This document shows, in pieces, positions 1 to 9,662 of a stretch of 20,356 nt of DNA (position 1 is its first letter; the number at the start of each line of letters is the position of its first letter). The stretch spans positions 27,550-47,905 of the forward strand of contig UZAN01039606.1 of NCBI GenBank assembly GCA_900618425.1. The letters are read 5' to 3'. A model generated the notes under the pieces. That model was not told where the DNA came from and did no database searches. It saw nothing but the letters and a program-made list of their open reading frames with translations. The position numbers and the translations under genes were made by a program. The DNA comes from Echinostoma caproni (Eukaryota > Platyhelminthes > Trematoda > Plagiorchiida > Echinostomatidae).

Positions 1-3000
1 TATTAGTGAAGTTAGTGTCAAGGAATAAAAATTTCTATGCAGGAGGAACAGTGCCATATTTGACGAGTGTCGAAGACCTCTCCATTTGCGATTTTGTAGC
101 ACTAAGACAAATAAAATAATTACTCAATTCAAAATGGTAGAAGACTCTGTGGCATAGGAGGGAGGACAGGGAATAGACAGAAATTGGGGCAAATAGCTCC
201 AACATTGCGACTACTCACATTATTCGGTCTGTCTGCTGCTGAATGTTTCTTTTGTTCACACAGCAGTCGGATCGATTCGCGTATAACTGCGCTGCACCTT
301 CAAATTGCAAAAGTGTTCTGCAAATAAAGCGTCTAGTCCTTTGTGTCTCCGTTACTCTGTATAGGGAGGTGTTTACCAACGGTAACTTTGTACCAGAGAA
401 GACCGATTGAGTGAAAAAGTGTGCACAAATCAAATTTCCGAAAAACCACCCATACAAACGTTTAATTATAAACCGGTCATTTTGACTGCGGATAGCATAT
501 AGGTTTACTTTAGAGTAAGATAAATTAAGAAGGCATGCATTGTGCCAGTAAACTGGTTGACGGACTAGAGGGGGTGTTGAAATGACATTTTATGACAAGG
601 CACAGGTGAAGGAGTTTTTTGATTCTCTCAGTTAAAAGATTTCAAAATTTTATATTCCTCTCTTTTATCTCGGCGACAACAGCGAAAGAGAGTAAATTTC
701 CGGCCTAGGATCAAAGGGATTTATAGAAGAGAAAGTTTTTATTAGTGCAAACTTGTTTTCGGTATATGGTGTATATTAGTGACCTTGTTGGATACGAAAC
801 CTCCTCTAGTGGGAGTAGAACATAAACATATGGAAACGAAGTAAATTATCAGATAGATTGTTCCTGTAAATGAGGTGATCAACAGTTAATAGTAAAGTAC
901 CAGTACGAGGAGGAGTTGGATCGTTATATGATTTCGGGTGACAAACATCCCATGCAATCGATCACCTTAGATTTGCATATTGGCATTTATAAAGTACCTT
1001 CCGGCAGAACGCATACCCTGACAAGTTCATCGAGCAGTACTTGAAGAGTGAAAACCTTACATTATTCACGAAAAAATTCGTTATTGCTGTAAACTTTATC
1101 AATGACGGTGTCAGTGAACTTCTCAACCACAATGCAATCCACTTTTCATGCTGCCGAACTTAAAACAGGCTCAGTATCCAATCAGGTTATTGCTGGGAAG
1201 TTTTAAGTAACTATTTCTATGCATGCCCATCAGTCCGTCTACGTGCTCCTACCGAGTCGGTTACACTGGTCGCACCGGTCGATAGTTGACCATATGTATC
1301 CAAGTTCATCGAGCGTGGTTGCGAAAAGGGTTACCGAAGATAATCTGTAGCTTACTCTGCACAAAAGGGCATTCAGTGAATGACAAAAGGTCATTTAAGG
1401 TCATTCCTCACTGGTGTTTGGTCGAATCGCTGTCACCCGCCTCAATACCACACCTAAGCTGTTGGGGTCTTATGTGGTTCGCCACTCCAAGTTTCATGGT
1501 GTGGGTTACTGGCTTCCTTAAGTGAACAGTGAATTCTCGTCCTTCTACTGTTTATAGGAAAATATTACGGAATAAAAAATTGGAGGATTTCATTGAGTAT
1601 ACCAAGCCAACTGAGGCCCAATAACTGAAGGGAAAGTTGTTCGGATCGCTCAGCTCCCGCTGAGCAAACAAAGCTAGATCATCCAAACCCTGAGGTTGTG
1701 ATGGCAAAACGACATGGCGTAATCAACCATTGGTGACAATTCGATCAACACGCATTCAAATCATATGGTGAATACTAATACTAATATTACTGGTATCTCT
1801 TTATTGCCTATCATAGCAGAAAATCTAGAGTGAATAATCTAGGAGCATCGTTGGTTTCAGTTGTCATTTCAGCACACAGTAGTAATGCTCCGATAGTGCC
1901 GTTCATATATCAGGACTGAATAAGAATATTTTTATTGTGAATTCAGTTTGTACAATTAAAGTTGAATCTATTATGTTAAATAAATTTTCTTCGAGGTTTA
2001 AAAACCGATGATCTGGGATTACTTCTGTGTAGAATCTCGTTCACTTGAGTATCAGGCCTTAGCTAGCTAGCGCTTTCTCTCTCCCGATTGTTCCAACAAA
2101 TTTCCGGATTCACTCTCTACTCATCTGTCAGAAGCATCATTGAGAAGCGTTTGGAGTTCACAGTTTGGTGTGTTACTAAACAAACTACCGTACACATCCG
2201 TTTAAAATCGGTCGTCACGTGATTTACCCGGTCAAGAATGCATTCTGTTCGGAGGCGGATGTAAAGCTGACACAATACGGACGTTGTCCGTGTTCAACTG
2301 CACTTGGTAGAGCATACTGTTCACAAGTTTTAATCCGTTTATTAAAAACCCCCGATGTAATGAAAAAGAAGCAGAAAGTTTGTTTAAGATGAAATTCAAC
2401 AAGCGATAGCACAGAGCTCGCTCAATCAAGTTTCTCGTCAAGGATGGGTATGAATTGCATTGCTTGCTGTGGTGAAAAAAGTAAACGAGGAGAATACTTG
2501 AAATTCAATAAAAAGAAAACACAAAATTTCAACAGATAAACATGCGAGACGAGCGAACAGCACACATTGCAAGTAGACGGAATTATTATAAATAACCGAA
2601 GTGAACTAATGATTAGGATTAATTCTTTTATCAACCCAAAGTTCCAAATGTTTTTCTTTGGTGATTTGTAGTTCTGGCCCCTATTCTCAGACTCAAACCA
2701 ATTGTAGGTTAAAATCGTAATCTTTCGTGATTTGATAAGAGGTTTTCGCTTAGTTGACCTTGAGATCATAAGCGATCCGCTTCTTATTAGGAGTATACCC
2801 TCACAGTGCATCAAACCACTAGATTTGGTACACTCACTTCTAGATGATCGACAATGTATGCCAAATTTAGCGTTTTATTGGAAGCTTGTACTGATGATCT
2901 TCTATCCCATTCCTATTTATTTTTTCATAGATGAAATATTGGAGAACGTTTAGGAGGTTTCCAAGTTACTGGTTCTTAGTTTGTAGTTAATGAACAGCCA

Positions 3001-3799
3001 ATAAATCTGCTTTTCTGTTCAGATTTATATACCACCATATGCAAAGTGCATTTTAGAACGGACTATTGAAATTTGTTTGTCCTTTCGATATGCCTTTTGC
3101 AGCCTTCAAAGTGCAAAGAGCTGACACTATCCACCTGGGTTCCACTGCACGGATGATTACTTCATTTTCTTTCACATCCACTGGCCCCGATTTCGGGAAA
3201 ATGTGAAGTTTCATAGGAGTTTGATTAATAGTAAAGGGCTAGTGTCATGCGTTCTTGTACTTGGGCGCATCCTTAGCATGTTCTCAATTTAGTGCTTGTA
3301 GTAAGGCAGCAGTCTGTTTGGGCTGGGTTTCCGTTGACTCTCAACGAGCTCCTTGGTCATTCGACGGACGTAATGCAATCCAGCCATGTCTACATTCCTG
3401 TTACTGGAAAAAAATTGCTTTATAGTAGACCTGGTTCACCCATTAGGCACAAGCTATATTCGAATGCCATAGTTCACATGCCCGACGTTTACCCTTATCC
3501 AGGTATAGCTTGCCCAACAAGCGGTTAATTGTGGTGAGAGTGGGATAAATGAGAGACTAATGATAGAAGACTAGCCTCACGGATGCAGAAACCCTTCAAA
3601 TAAGAAATTCTGATCGTTTCGCATACCACAGGCATCTCGATTTTCGCAAACTGCCTCGTTCGTTGCTCGCACCTTGGCACTCGTGTCGGGTAAGAGTACA
3701 GCATTCACACACATCCGAGATTCGAAGGGAGAAGAAGCTGAGTTACCTCAGGTTTCCACATAACATTTCACCAGTGATATAATGCTCGTTTTGTATCCA
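1..3799 (+). other. Non-coding, inferred intron upstream of the CADPS exon
   Basis: No exon, RNA gene or transposon protein could be recognised on either strand. The open frames are short (130 codons at most), have no family motif, and lack supporting splice sites or start context. The only structure noted is the hairpin at 1648-1665. An earlier coding exon of CADPS may lie here unrecognised, because the extreme N-terminus of the family is poorly conserved. Confidence 0.5.
1648..1665. repeat. Perfect 7-bp hairpin with 4-nt loop
   Basis: GCTCAGC and GCTGAGC are perfect inverted copies around TCCC. No T-run or gene end adjoins it, so no terminator or other role is claimed. Confidence 0.6.
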
Positions 3800-3815
3800 A
3801 ACGGGTTTAGTTCTG

Positions 3816-3992
3816 TTTAGATGGTGAATGTTTGGAATAGCCCCTTGAGTTTTTCACAGGCACCAGGTGCTGTTGATGATCTGGTGGGCAATCAATGATT
3901 TCCCAAGGAGTGAAACCCACACCCAAAATCATCAACGGTGCCTAATGCCCGTACAAAACTGAATGGGCTAATCCAAACATTTACTGTCTAAA
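3816..3992. repeat. Foldback (imperfect palindrome) module of copy A
   Basis: Two 73-nt arms, 3816-3888 and 3920-3992, are inverted copies separated by a 31-nt centre. Counting by hand without gaps, 55 of 73 positions match, and several mismatches would be G:U pairs in RNA. The arms start TTTAGA and end TCTAAA, with inner matches AATGTTTGGA and GTTGATGAT. Transcribed, this would fold into a long hairpin. It lies directly upstream of the tRNA-like head of copy A, and a related palindrome occupies the same place in copy B. Confidence 0.8.
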
Positions 3993-4026
3993 TTGATTGA
4001 TTCATTCGAACAAGGTGATGACCGTC

Positions 4027-4090
4027 GACTGTGTGGTCCAGGGGTAACGAGTTTGAAGTTCTAACCCGAAGGTTCACGGTTTTAGTCCTG
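4027..4090 (+). promoter_or_regulatory. tRNA-like head with RNA polymerase III A and B boxes (copy A)
   Basis: The A box TGGTCCAGGGG (4034-4044) fits TRGYNNARNNG at every defined position. The B box GGTTTTAGTCC (4078-4088) fits GGTTCGANTCC except for two changes. The 44-nt offset between box starts is that of a normal tRNA. No clean cloverleaf with matching acceptor arms is visible, so this is a decayed internal promoter rather than a working tRNA gene. Confidence 0.68.
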
Positions 4091-4111
4091 ACAGGGACAC
4101 AATAAAAGGAC

Positions 4112-4156
4112 GCACTGTTGTCGAGTCCCAAGCAGGATGAGACGGCTGTTCAGTGC
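4112..4156 (+). ncRNA. Hammerhead-ribozyme-like module, copy A (core decayed)
   Basis: Hammerhead ribozymes cut their own RNA 3' of an NUH triplet. Here stem I pairs GCACTG (4112-4117) with CAGTGC (4151-4156) perfectly over 6 bp. Stem II pairs GTCC (4125-4128) with GGAT (4135-4138), with one G:U. Stem III is the short A-C/G-U helix around a 4-nt loop, as in schistosome hammerheads. The core is damaged: the CUGANGA strand reads TTGTCGA, GAAA reads GAGA, and the cleavage triplet is GTT. Helices survive but activity is unlikely. The order and spacing are the same as in copies B and C. Confidence 0.7.
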
Positions 4157-4735
4157 TCTTTGCCGGTCATCACCAACATTCCCATCGCATTTAAAGGGTT
4201 CAGTTCTGCTTTGAAAACTTCAGTAAGCATACAGAAAACATCTGAGAACCAGAAGTTTCCAATCACAGTTGTTCTTATGGCTAGGTACAGATAGGATAAA
4301 GTGGCTTACCGGCAGTGGACGGTTTCACAAAAACGGAAAAATGCTGGAGATTTCAGTTAGCCGTTTACCAAATCCTCTCCTCGATGGAGGGAACCTCATC
4401 GAAGTCAACCGATAATATGAATAAGAAGCTTAAAGAACTTAATTGGGAGATGGAATTGTAAAAGACTCTCCATCTGAGTGTACAGATACACCGATGTAAA
4501 ATAAAACAAAAGGCTCAAAGTTGCGCATGTGCGGCTATTTATTCATACACCATAAGGTAGAGTTACGTTTGCACAGTGAAACTGTGAATTCTACACATTA
4601 CCAGGACAGGATTTTGAGCTACTATTTCAACGGATTTAGCCACACGCATGCTGATCACGGCTATCTTTACGTGCCGACTTTGTTCACGATAGGAGCTTAG
4701 GAACCGAGTTTATTTCACAGTTTTCCTTTCGCTGT

Positions 4736-4757
4736 ATGATGATGATGATGATGATGA
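4736..4757. repeat. (ATG)7 microsatellite
   Basis: Seven perfect ATG units followed by A. Confidence 0.9.
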
Positions 4758-4871
4758 CGGTGAACGCAATTCAGGATTCACGATTATATGTTTAAGACGC
4801 ACCCAACAGGCACCTGAGACACAACTACATTTTGCAAGCGTTTAATAGAAATTTTCAACAACAGCGTTCGA

Positions 4872-4901
4872 TTGTTGTCGTTGTTGATGTTGTTGTTGTT
4901 G
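4872..4901. repeat. Imperfect (TTG)10 microsatellite
   Basis: Ten triplets, eight of them TTG, interrupted by TCG and ATG. The open frame running through it translates the repeat and shows no protein domain. Confidence 0.85.
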
Positions 4902-6149
4902 CCACACTCCTTCTCAGTTTGTGGATTAAACTGGTCAGGTCTCCTCATTCGAAAAGTGTTAAAGTTTGATTACTTTTCAGACGGATTAGGTTGTAAAAAT
5001 GTGTCCATTCTAACACAGATATCTGAAGTATTTTCCATCGATGAGTATGAAAACTATAGATTTTATGGCTCCAATATTCCCATTTGGCGTGTTTTGTTGA
5101 GCCGGACATAACTGTATTCTTTTCTACGTCAATAATTTCTTGTTTATAGTTTCTATAGGTTTAAAAATGTACATTGTCGGGGATAACGTTTGTTGATTTA
5201 TTTTCAAATTTCATGCATCTTCGCATTAAATTTCCAAAGTTTTAAACAGCAGAATCCAAGTAAATAAAAATAGACTGGCCGATGGCAAAACGTTTGTTTG
5301 GAAGCCATTGAAACATTTTAACAGTCAGTCGACGTGAAATTCTGTCAACATTGTATTTCAAACAAATATTCTTATTTTATGGAACCAACCAGTGGGCTAG
5401 AATGCGCGTAGAATACGACGAGTCAAAAGATTGCAATATTTCATTCGTTGATCCGCAGTGACTAAATTTAAACTGCACAAAGTTTCCTGAACTCATCCAT
5501 TTTGTTTCAACAGACTTTAGATCTATGAAACTGCGGCTGTGTGCATATGCGTCCTGTTAGGTTGGGAATTGAAACCAGGTAAACCAAAGTTATTGTCCCT
5601 CAAACGAATCAAATGAGATGTTATTTAGGAGTGGAATGTAGCAGATTCTTGAAAGTATTTTGTTTCACTTGCGATTATGGTTTTCATACAATCAAACTGT
5701 TTTAACACAAAGGGTGGGGAGAGACGAATTCTTCAAGAAATAGTACATGAGTTGATTACTCTTAAAAATCTGATATGTTACTTTATTAATGTGCATTATA
5801 AAGTTTACATACAGTTCCCAAGGTGGGACAACTTCCATGTGCTCTAGGGATCAGATTTACTAGGGATAGTGCACAAGTTAAAGACCATCAGTTTCCTGCA
5901 GTGAGACCAAAATCATGCTGAGTACAAATATCTTCGTCTATTGATTGTACAGTTTCACCAACAGTGCTCTACATCAAAATGAAAAAAAATGAACTTGGGC
6001 AGTATACATATTCTTTAATTGATCTAGTGTAATGTACGGAAGCAGAAATCAACGCATGAGAGTATCAAAGGACATTGTCATAAATATCCACAGTGATAAA
6101 GAGGAAGTGAAAAAGTAAAACAGTATGTATGCCTTAAATTTACTATATT

Positions 6150-6325
6150 GCGGTGTTGGCTAAGTGGTTAGGTCACCAAATTGTGACCCGGAAGTTCCGG
6201 GTCCCAAACCGCTGCACCGCCTCCCGTCTTCTCTATTTCTGTCTTTCCGCAGACAGCCTTTGTATGGTCGCAGCCCTCTTGCTGAAAGTTCAGTGTACCT
6301 TTGTATATTCAATAAATAAGAAAGG
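6150..6325 (+). mobile_element. Second tRNA-like SINE-type repeat, unrelated to copies A-C
   Basis: The A box TGGCTAAGTGG (6157-6167) matches TRGYNNARNNG perfectly. It is preceded by GCGGTGT (6150-6156), which pairs with GCACCGC (6214-6220) through six Watson-Crick pairs and one G:U, like an acceptor stem. Between them, GGTCAC (6171-6176) and GTGACC (6183-6188) form a perfect anticodon-arm-like stem, and CCCGGAA/TTCCGGG (6187-6201) is a perfect palindrome. A B-box-like string, GTTCCGGGTCC, sits at 6194-6204. A pyrimidine-rich body follows, ending in ATTCAATAAATAAGAAAG, an A-rich tail as in SINEs. The box spacing (37 nt) is short for a tRNA and the T-arm does not fold properly, so it is not a functional tRNA gene. 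The 3' boundary is uncertain. Confidence 0.55.
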
Positions 6326-7798
6326 AAGTAAAGACATTTTTTCATAGAGATTTGTTCTGCGACTTTCACGGAACTAATCAGCTTTAAAGCTTTTCGTCAG
6401 ATTTTAAATTCACAAAAGGGGCTACTCACAGCGAAACTTGCCGATATCCGTTCGGGTGGAACTCAATTGCCAATCTTGTCTGCTGCACGTGGTTTGCCAA
6501 CCATCAGTTACACCTGCACTATGATGTGAATTAATGACAGGTTCAGTTTAAATTCATTATTTTATATCTTGAGTCTTCGATATTCGGCAACATGAACCAC
6601 TGTTTTAACGGTCACGGAAACCTACGTCTAATCCAACCATCAAAATAGCTGCCTTAAGGTGGATAAAACATGGGGATGCATAAACGCAAAATGAGTTTCC
6701 AGAATTGAATAAAATATTTTTACGAAAGTAAGCGAACATCACAGATTCGTCTTCAAATGGGACTTTATGATGAAGAGATCTATCGTTCTGTTATCCGCAT
6801 TGTCGTGCTGGTCGATGTTTCCGCTGCTTTTATTATAGCTTCTCAAAAAAACTAATGAAACGAAAAAGATGTTTGTTTTGTGCAGAACCCACTCAATCTT
6901 GCGTGTTTCCGTCATAAAAATTGTGCCTTATTCAAGCAACAGCATGATCTTTATTCCTTTTTGAACTTTTCGTAGATGTGCAAAAATATATATATGCGTA
7001 TATTCGATATGTTATTGGAAGTTTCAAAAGCTTGAACCGAGCCGTGCATCACGAATTGTGATCATTTTCAACCTCCCCACACAACCTAGTATGTATGCAT
7101 CTTACATATTGGTGCCCTTTTTCACACATTTGTCCATTATTGTTTTTAAGCTAATAGCCGTAGCTGCATGGGAATATTTTGGCGACTAACATCCGTGGTG
7201 TCTAGTTCATGGCTACAGTATTATTCTGAAAGCTAATATTATTGATATTACTATGAAGCATATACCGGACTAGTCAGTTCGGACGGGTCTCAGTGCTTCC
7301 CTTATTGCATAATCTTGAACCCGGTTCAGAAGCCAGATTGACCAGTGCTATTTGAGAATGTGCATCATCATATTCAGCGATACGATTTTTTTAAAAAGAC
7401 CGTAGGGAAAGGGTCTAAGCATTGAATGTAAAAAAATTCAATCTCATATCTTCAGTGGGAATTTCAACAAATTATCATACTGTAACGTTTGTCACTAACA
7501 CCCACTGGATTAGGAGGGGGATAAATTATCAGTAAATTAACCTCTAAGTAAGCCTCAACCCTACCATCACGTAATGCATGCGGATTTCTGCGTGCTCATT
7601 GATAGAATTGGCCAAGTAGAGAGTGAATACATTGGCTTCGTTCACTGTCTTTGTAATGTGCTTCCTATATAGGTGACTTTGAATCTGCATATGCCATAAA
7701 ATTGTGTTCATGTAGAGGTGGGTGCAAAAGCATGTTTATCTGTACTTCTTTGAATCTATGTGTGTTTTCTTAGTGTATTTGAAAGTGAGAATTGGACA

Positions 7799-7837
7799 CA
7801 GTTCATAATCGTGTGCGTATCCGCACGATCTGAACTG
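7799..7837. repeat. Hairpin-forming inverted repeat
   Basis: CAGTTCA at the left end pairs with TGAACTG at the right end (7 bp). Inside, ATCGTG pairs with CACGAT, then a TG bulge and a CG/CG closing pair around TATC. The stem is about 15 bp with small bulges. Its function is unknown. Confidence 0.6.
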
Positions 7838-8253
7838 TTGTGCGCATCCCAATCGGGAAAGTTAATAGCGTAAACGTATCCAATAAAAGACCGTTAAAAT
7901 ATGGTTCTTATATTATTGTTACGAGGCACTTTTTTCACCATATGTATTTTCCAGTTATTCTGGTTACGGCGGTTGTAAATGACCAACCTGGGTCCTGGTT
8001 AATGACGCTAACCGATCCAAAATCGATGAGATATGAGCCCCATTTTCTATACGTCACCCCGCTGGTAGACACAATCATCCCAGTGCTTAGATTGCTATTT
8101 TTCATGCTCAGAGCTCAACACAGGCTGTTCGGACTTTGGTGTTTCTCATTCTCACAGGTTATCTTGATCGGAAGAGTAAACATGCTCGCAACTGTTTTCA
8201 TTCTGTTCAGTCAATATTGAAGAAACAAATATGAAAAAAGGGTTTTACGGAAG

Positions 8254-8279
8254 AAAACAAAACAAAACAAAACAAAAAA
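8254..8279. repeat. (AAAAC)4 microsatellite ending in an A-run
   Basis: Four AAAAC units followed by AAAAAA. It could be the A-rich tail of an old retroposon, but no recognisable body precedes it. Confidence 0.85.
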
Positions 8280-8590
8280 TATTCGAGTACGTGGGTGGAC
8301 AACAGCGATTCTGAATTTATCAGTCCACGATTGTCAATAAGAAAAAACACTATTTAAATTCTTCGGATAAAAACAACACCTATTCGCCGTTTGAAGGTCG
8401 TCCAAAATTAAACAGACTAGTAAATTAGGTACAGAATTACGTGTGAACTATGTTCGGATGCAACACTTGTAATAAGACTGCTGTCTGAAGTGTGAGAAGA
8501 CTATTGATTAGAGGAGCATACGTCACGTCTAGTTCGGTGTTGAATTCACACTAATCATCGATTGCACTTAGCTACTTGAGCATGTAAGAA

Positions 8591-8617
8591 AGAGGGGTGG
8601 GGGGGGGAGAGAGAGAA
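8591..8617. repeat. G-rich run followed by (GA)n
   Basis: A run of nine G after GGGGT, then GAGAGAGAGA. It is a purine-rich low-complexity tract on the plus strand. Confidence 0.8.
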
Positions 8618-9479
8618 GGGTAAAACGTGGAGTATTATTCATGTAAGGAATAGGTTGTTGATGTTCGTTCCATTTATTCCTCTGTGCACTTTCTTCAAGG
8701 AGTGTGTGTGAAAAATTGCTTTCCTTTCATAGTTCACGTCCTGACTAATCAGAGTTGTAGACGCTCCACTAAGTTAGTTTTCCCCAGTCCCCAGAAGTGT
8801 GATTGAAAATATCCGCTTTACCGACATTGAATGTGTTTCTGTTTAACAACGGAACAGATTTGAGTCCGAGCAGTTTGTTAGTCTCATACATCACCCTTCC
8901 ACATTTCACTGATGTTTTGACCCCTATTTCGTTTGGACTTGTTCTGGTCTGATTGCTATGCATCGAGCTGAAAAAGGTTTAAGGGATATGAACTCGCCTC
9001 GCAAACCCCCCACCCCGGTTTTCCGTACCATTCTTCCTTGCACGACGAACATATGTGAACATACGAGTTTTCAGCTGGTTGATAGGTCAGAATGATGAAC
9101 GCAAGTTGTTTTCCCCAGGGACAACTGTGGTCATCTCGTATCACTCCGGGGGATGGAAAAGTGTTCACATTTTTAATGACCTATCAGTTTTGCGCCATGA
9201 TTTTTGTAGTGAAGCGTATGAGATCGTTCGCTGAGATGAGGAATCAGTGATTTAATATTTTGATCCTCGCGAAATGTAAAGCCTGAGGTTTAAGGAACTT
9301 TTATGAATTGTATTCTGAACACTTTGAACCTTAGAAGCTGAGAATAGACGATAGTAGACAATATGTATTGAAAGAATACCGTCTAGAACCAACTGGCTTG
9401 AAGAGCAGTAGCATAGGGTGATACAGTCGGCCGAGCAGCTCGATAAAAAAGCAAAATCATATAATGTTAGAACAGAAAT

Positions 9480-9662
9480 CCACAGATTTAATTGATTTAG
9501 CAATCACGTGCTCAATGTGATTGTCCTTGATCATGTAGGTTGTAACTTCAAAATCTAAGACACAAAAAGACAACATACACTTCTGATGAGACCCTGGAAA
9601 GACGAAATTTCTGTCCCGTGTTACTTGCCGCACACTGCGTTTGGTTCCATTGTAAAAGGTGT
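9480..9662 (+). mobile_element. Copy C of the hammerhead-bearing repeat (head largely deleted)
   Basis: The hammerhead module at 9577-9621 is preceded by GACACAAAAAGAC, matching GACACAATAAAAGGAC in copy A. It is followed by a tail (GTTACTTGCCG, then GTAAAAGG near 9652-9659) that aligns with the tails of A and B. Upstream, TTAATTGATT and CAA-GTGAT match the linker of copy A. Most of the tRNA-like head is missing or unrecognisable; the region 9509-9548 holds only degraded A- and B-box-like strings. Any foldback module upstream of 9480 is too decayed for me to call. The left boundary is therefore uncertain. Confidence 0.6.
9577..9621 (+). ncRNA. Hammerhead-ribozyme-like module, copy C (core intact, stem II weak)
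   Basis: The conserved strands are all present: CTGATGAG (9583-9590), then 10 nt, GACGAAA (9601-9607), then 6 nt ending in G before the TC of the cleavage triplet GTC (9613-9615). Stem I keeps four pairs, ACAC (9577-9580) with GTGT (9618-9621), but the two pairs next to the core are T:C mismatches. Stem II (GACC against AGAC) has two mismatches of four. Stem III is A:U plus a U:G around a 4-nt loop. The spacing matches the schistosome-type hammerhead exactly. A perfect catalytic core with poor helices suggests common descent and decay rather than an active ribozyme, though some residual activity cannot be excluded. Confidence 0.7.

Larger units (their letters stand above)
3800..4200 (+). mobile_element. 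Copy A of a composite repeat: foldback, tRNA-like head and hammerhead module (SINE-like)
   Basis: This is a short non-coding dispersed repeat. In order it holds a palindromic module (3816-3992), a linker (about 3993-4026), a tRNA-like head (about 4027-4090), a spacer, a hammerhead-like module (4112-4156) and a tail ending in TTTAAAGGG near 4198. It aligns by eye along most of its length with copy B on the other strand (15717 down to 15319). Shared landmarks are a linker with CATTCG near GTGATGA or CTGATGA, then TTTGAAGT, TCACGGTT, GGGACA, GCACTG, and a tail with CTCTTTG and GTCATCAC. The tRNA head plus hammerhead layout resembles schistosome SM-alpha retroposons. Such elements depend on reverse transcriptase supplied by others; no open reading frame is present here. 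The ends are approximate because I see no clear target-site duplication. Confidence 0.72.
4201..6149 (+). other. Non-coding, inferred intron with two triplet microsatellites
   Basis: Apart from the ATG and TTG microsatellites I see nothing identifiable. Stop codons are dense in all frames and no tRNA boxes or inverted repeats stand out. Confidence 0.5.
6326..9479 (+). other. Non-coding, inferred intron with hairpin and low-complexity tracts
   Basis: It holds the 7799-7837 hairpin, the AAAAC repeat and the G-rich tract. A 126-codon open stretch at 7840-8220 shows no recognisable domain and is treated as chance. A faint string at 7268-7300 recalls the 3' half of the hammerhead repeat but is too degraded to call. 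Confidence 0.5.

Noticed and set aside
1019..1320. AAGTTCATCGAGC occurring twice (about 1022 and 1301)
   Set aside because: A 13-mer pair is expected by chance in a window this size, and the flanks do not align.
7268..7300. Possible fourth hammerhead-repeat fragment (GGACTAGTC, GGACGGG, CTCAGTGCTT)
   Set aside because: It needs several gaps, lacks the CUGANGA and GAAA strands, and the flanks do not align with the copies.
7840..8220. 126-codon open stretch with a hydrophobic second half
   Set aside because: No family motif, no conserved splice context and no ATG at its 5' end (it opens with GTG). A stretch this long is expected by chance in 20 kb read in six frames.
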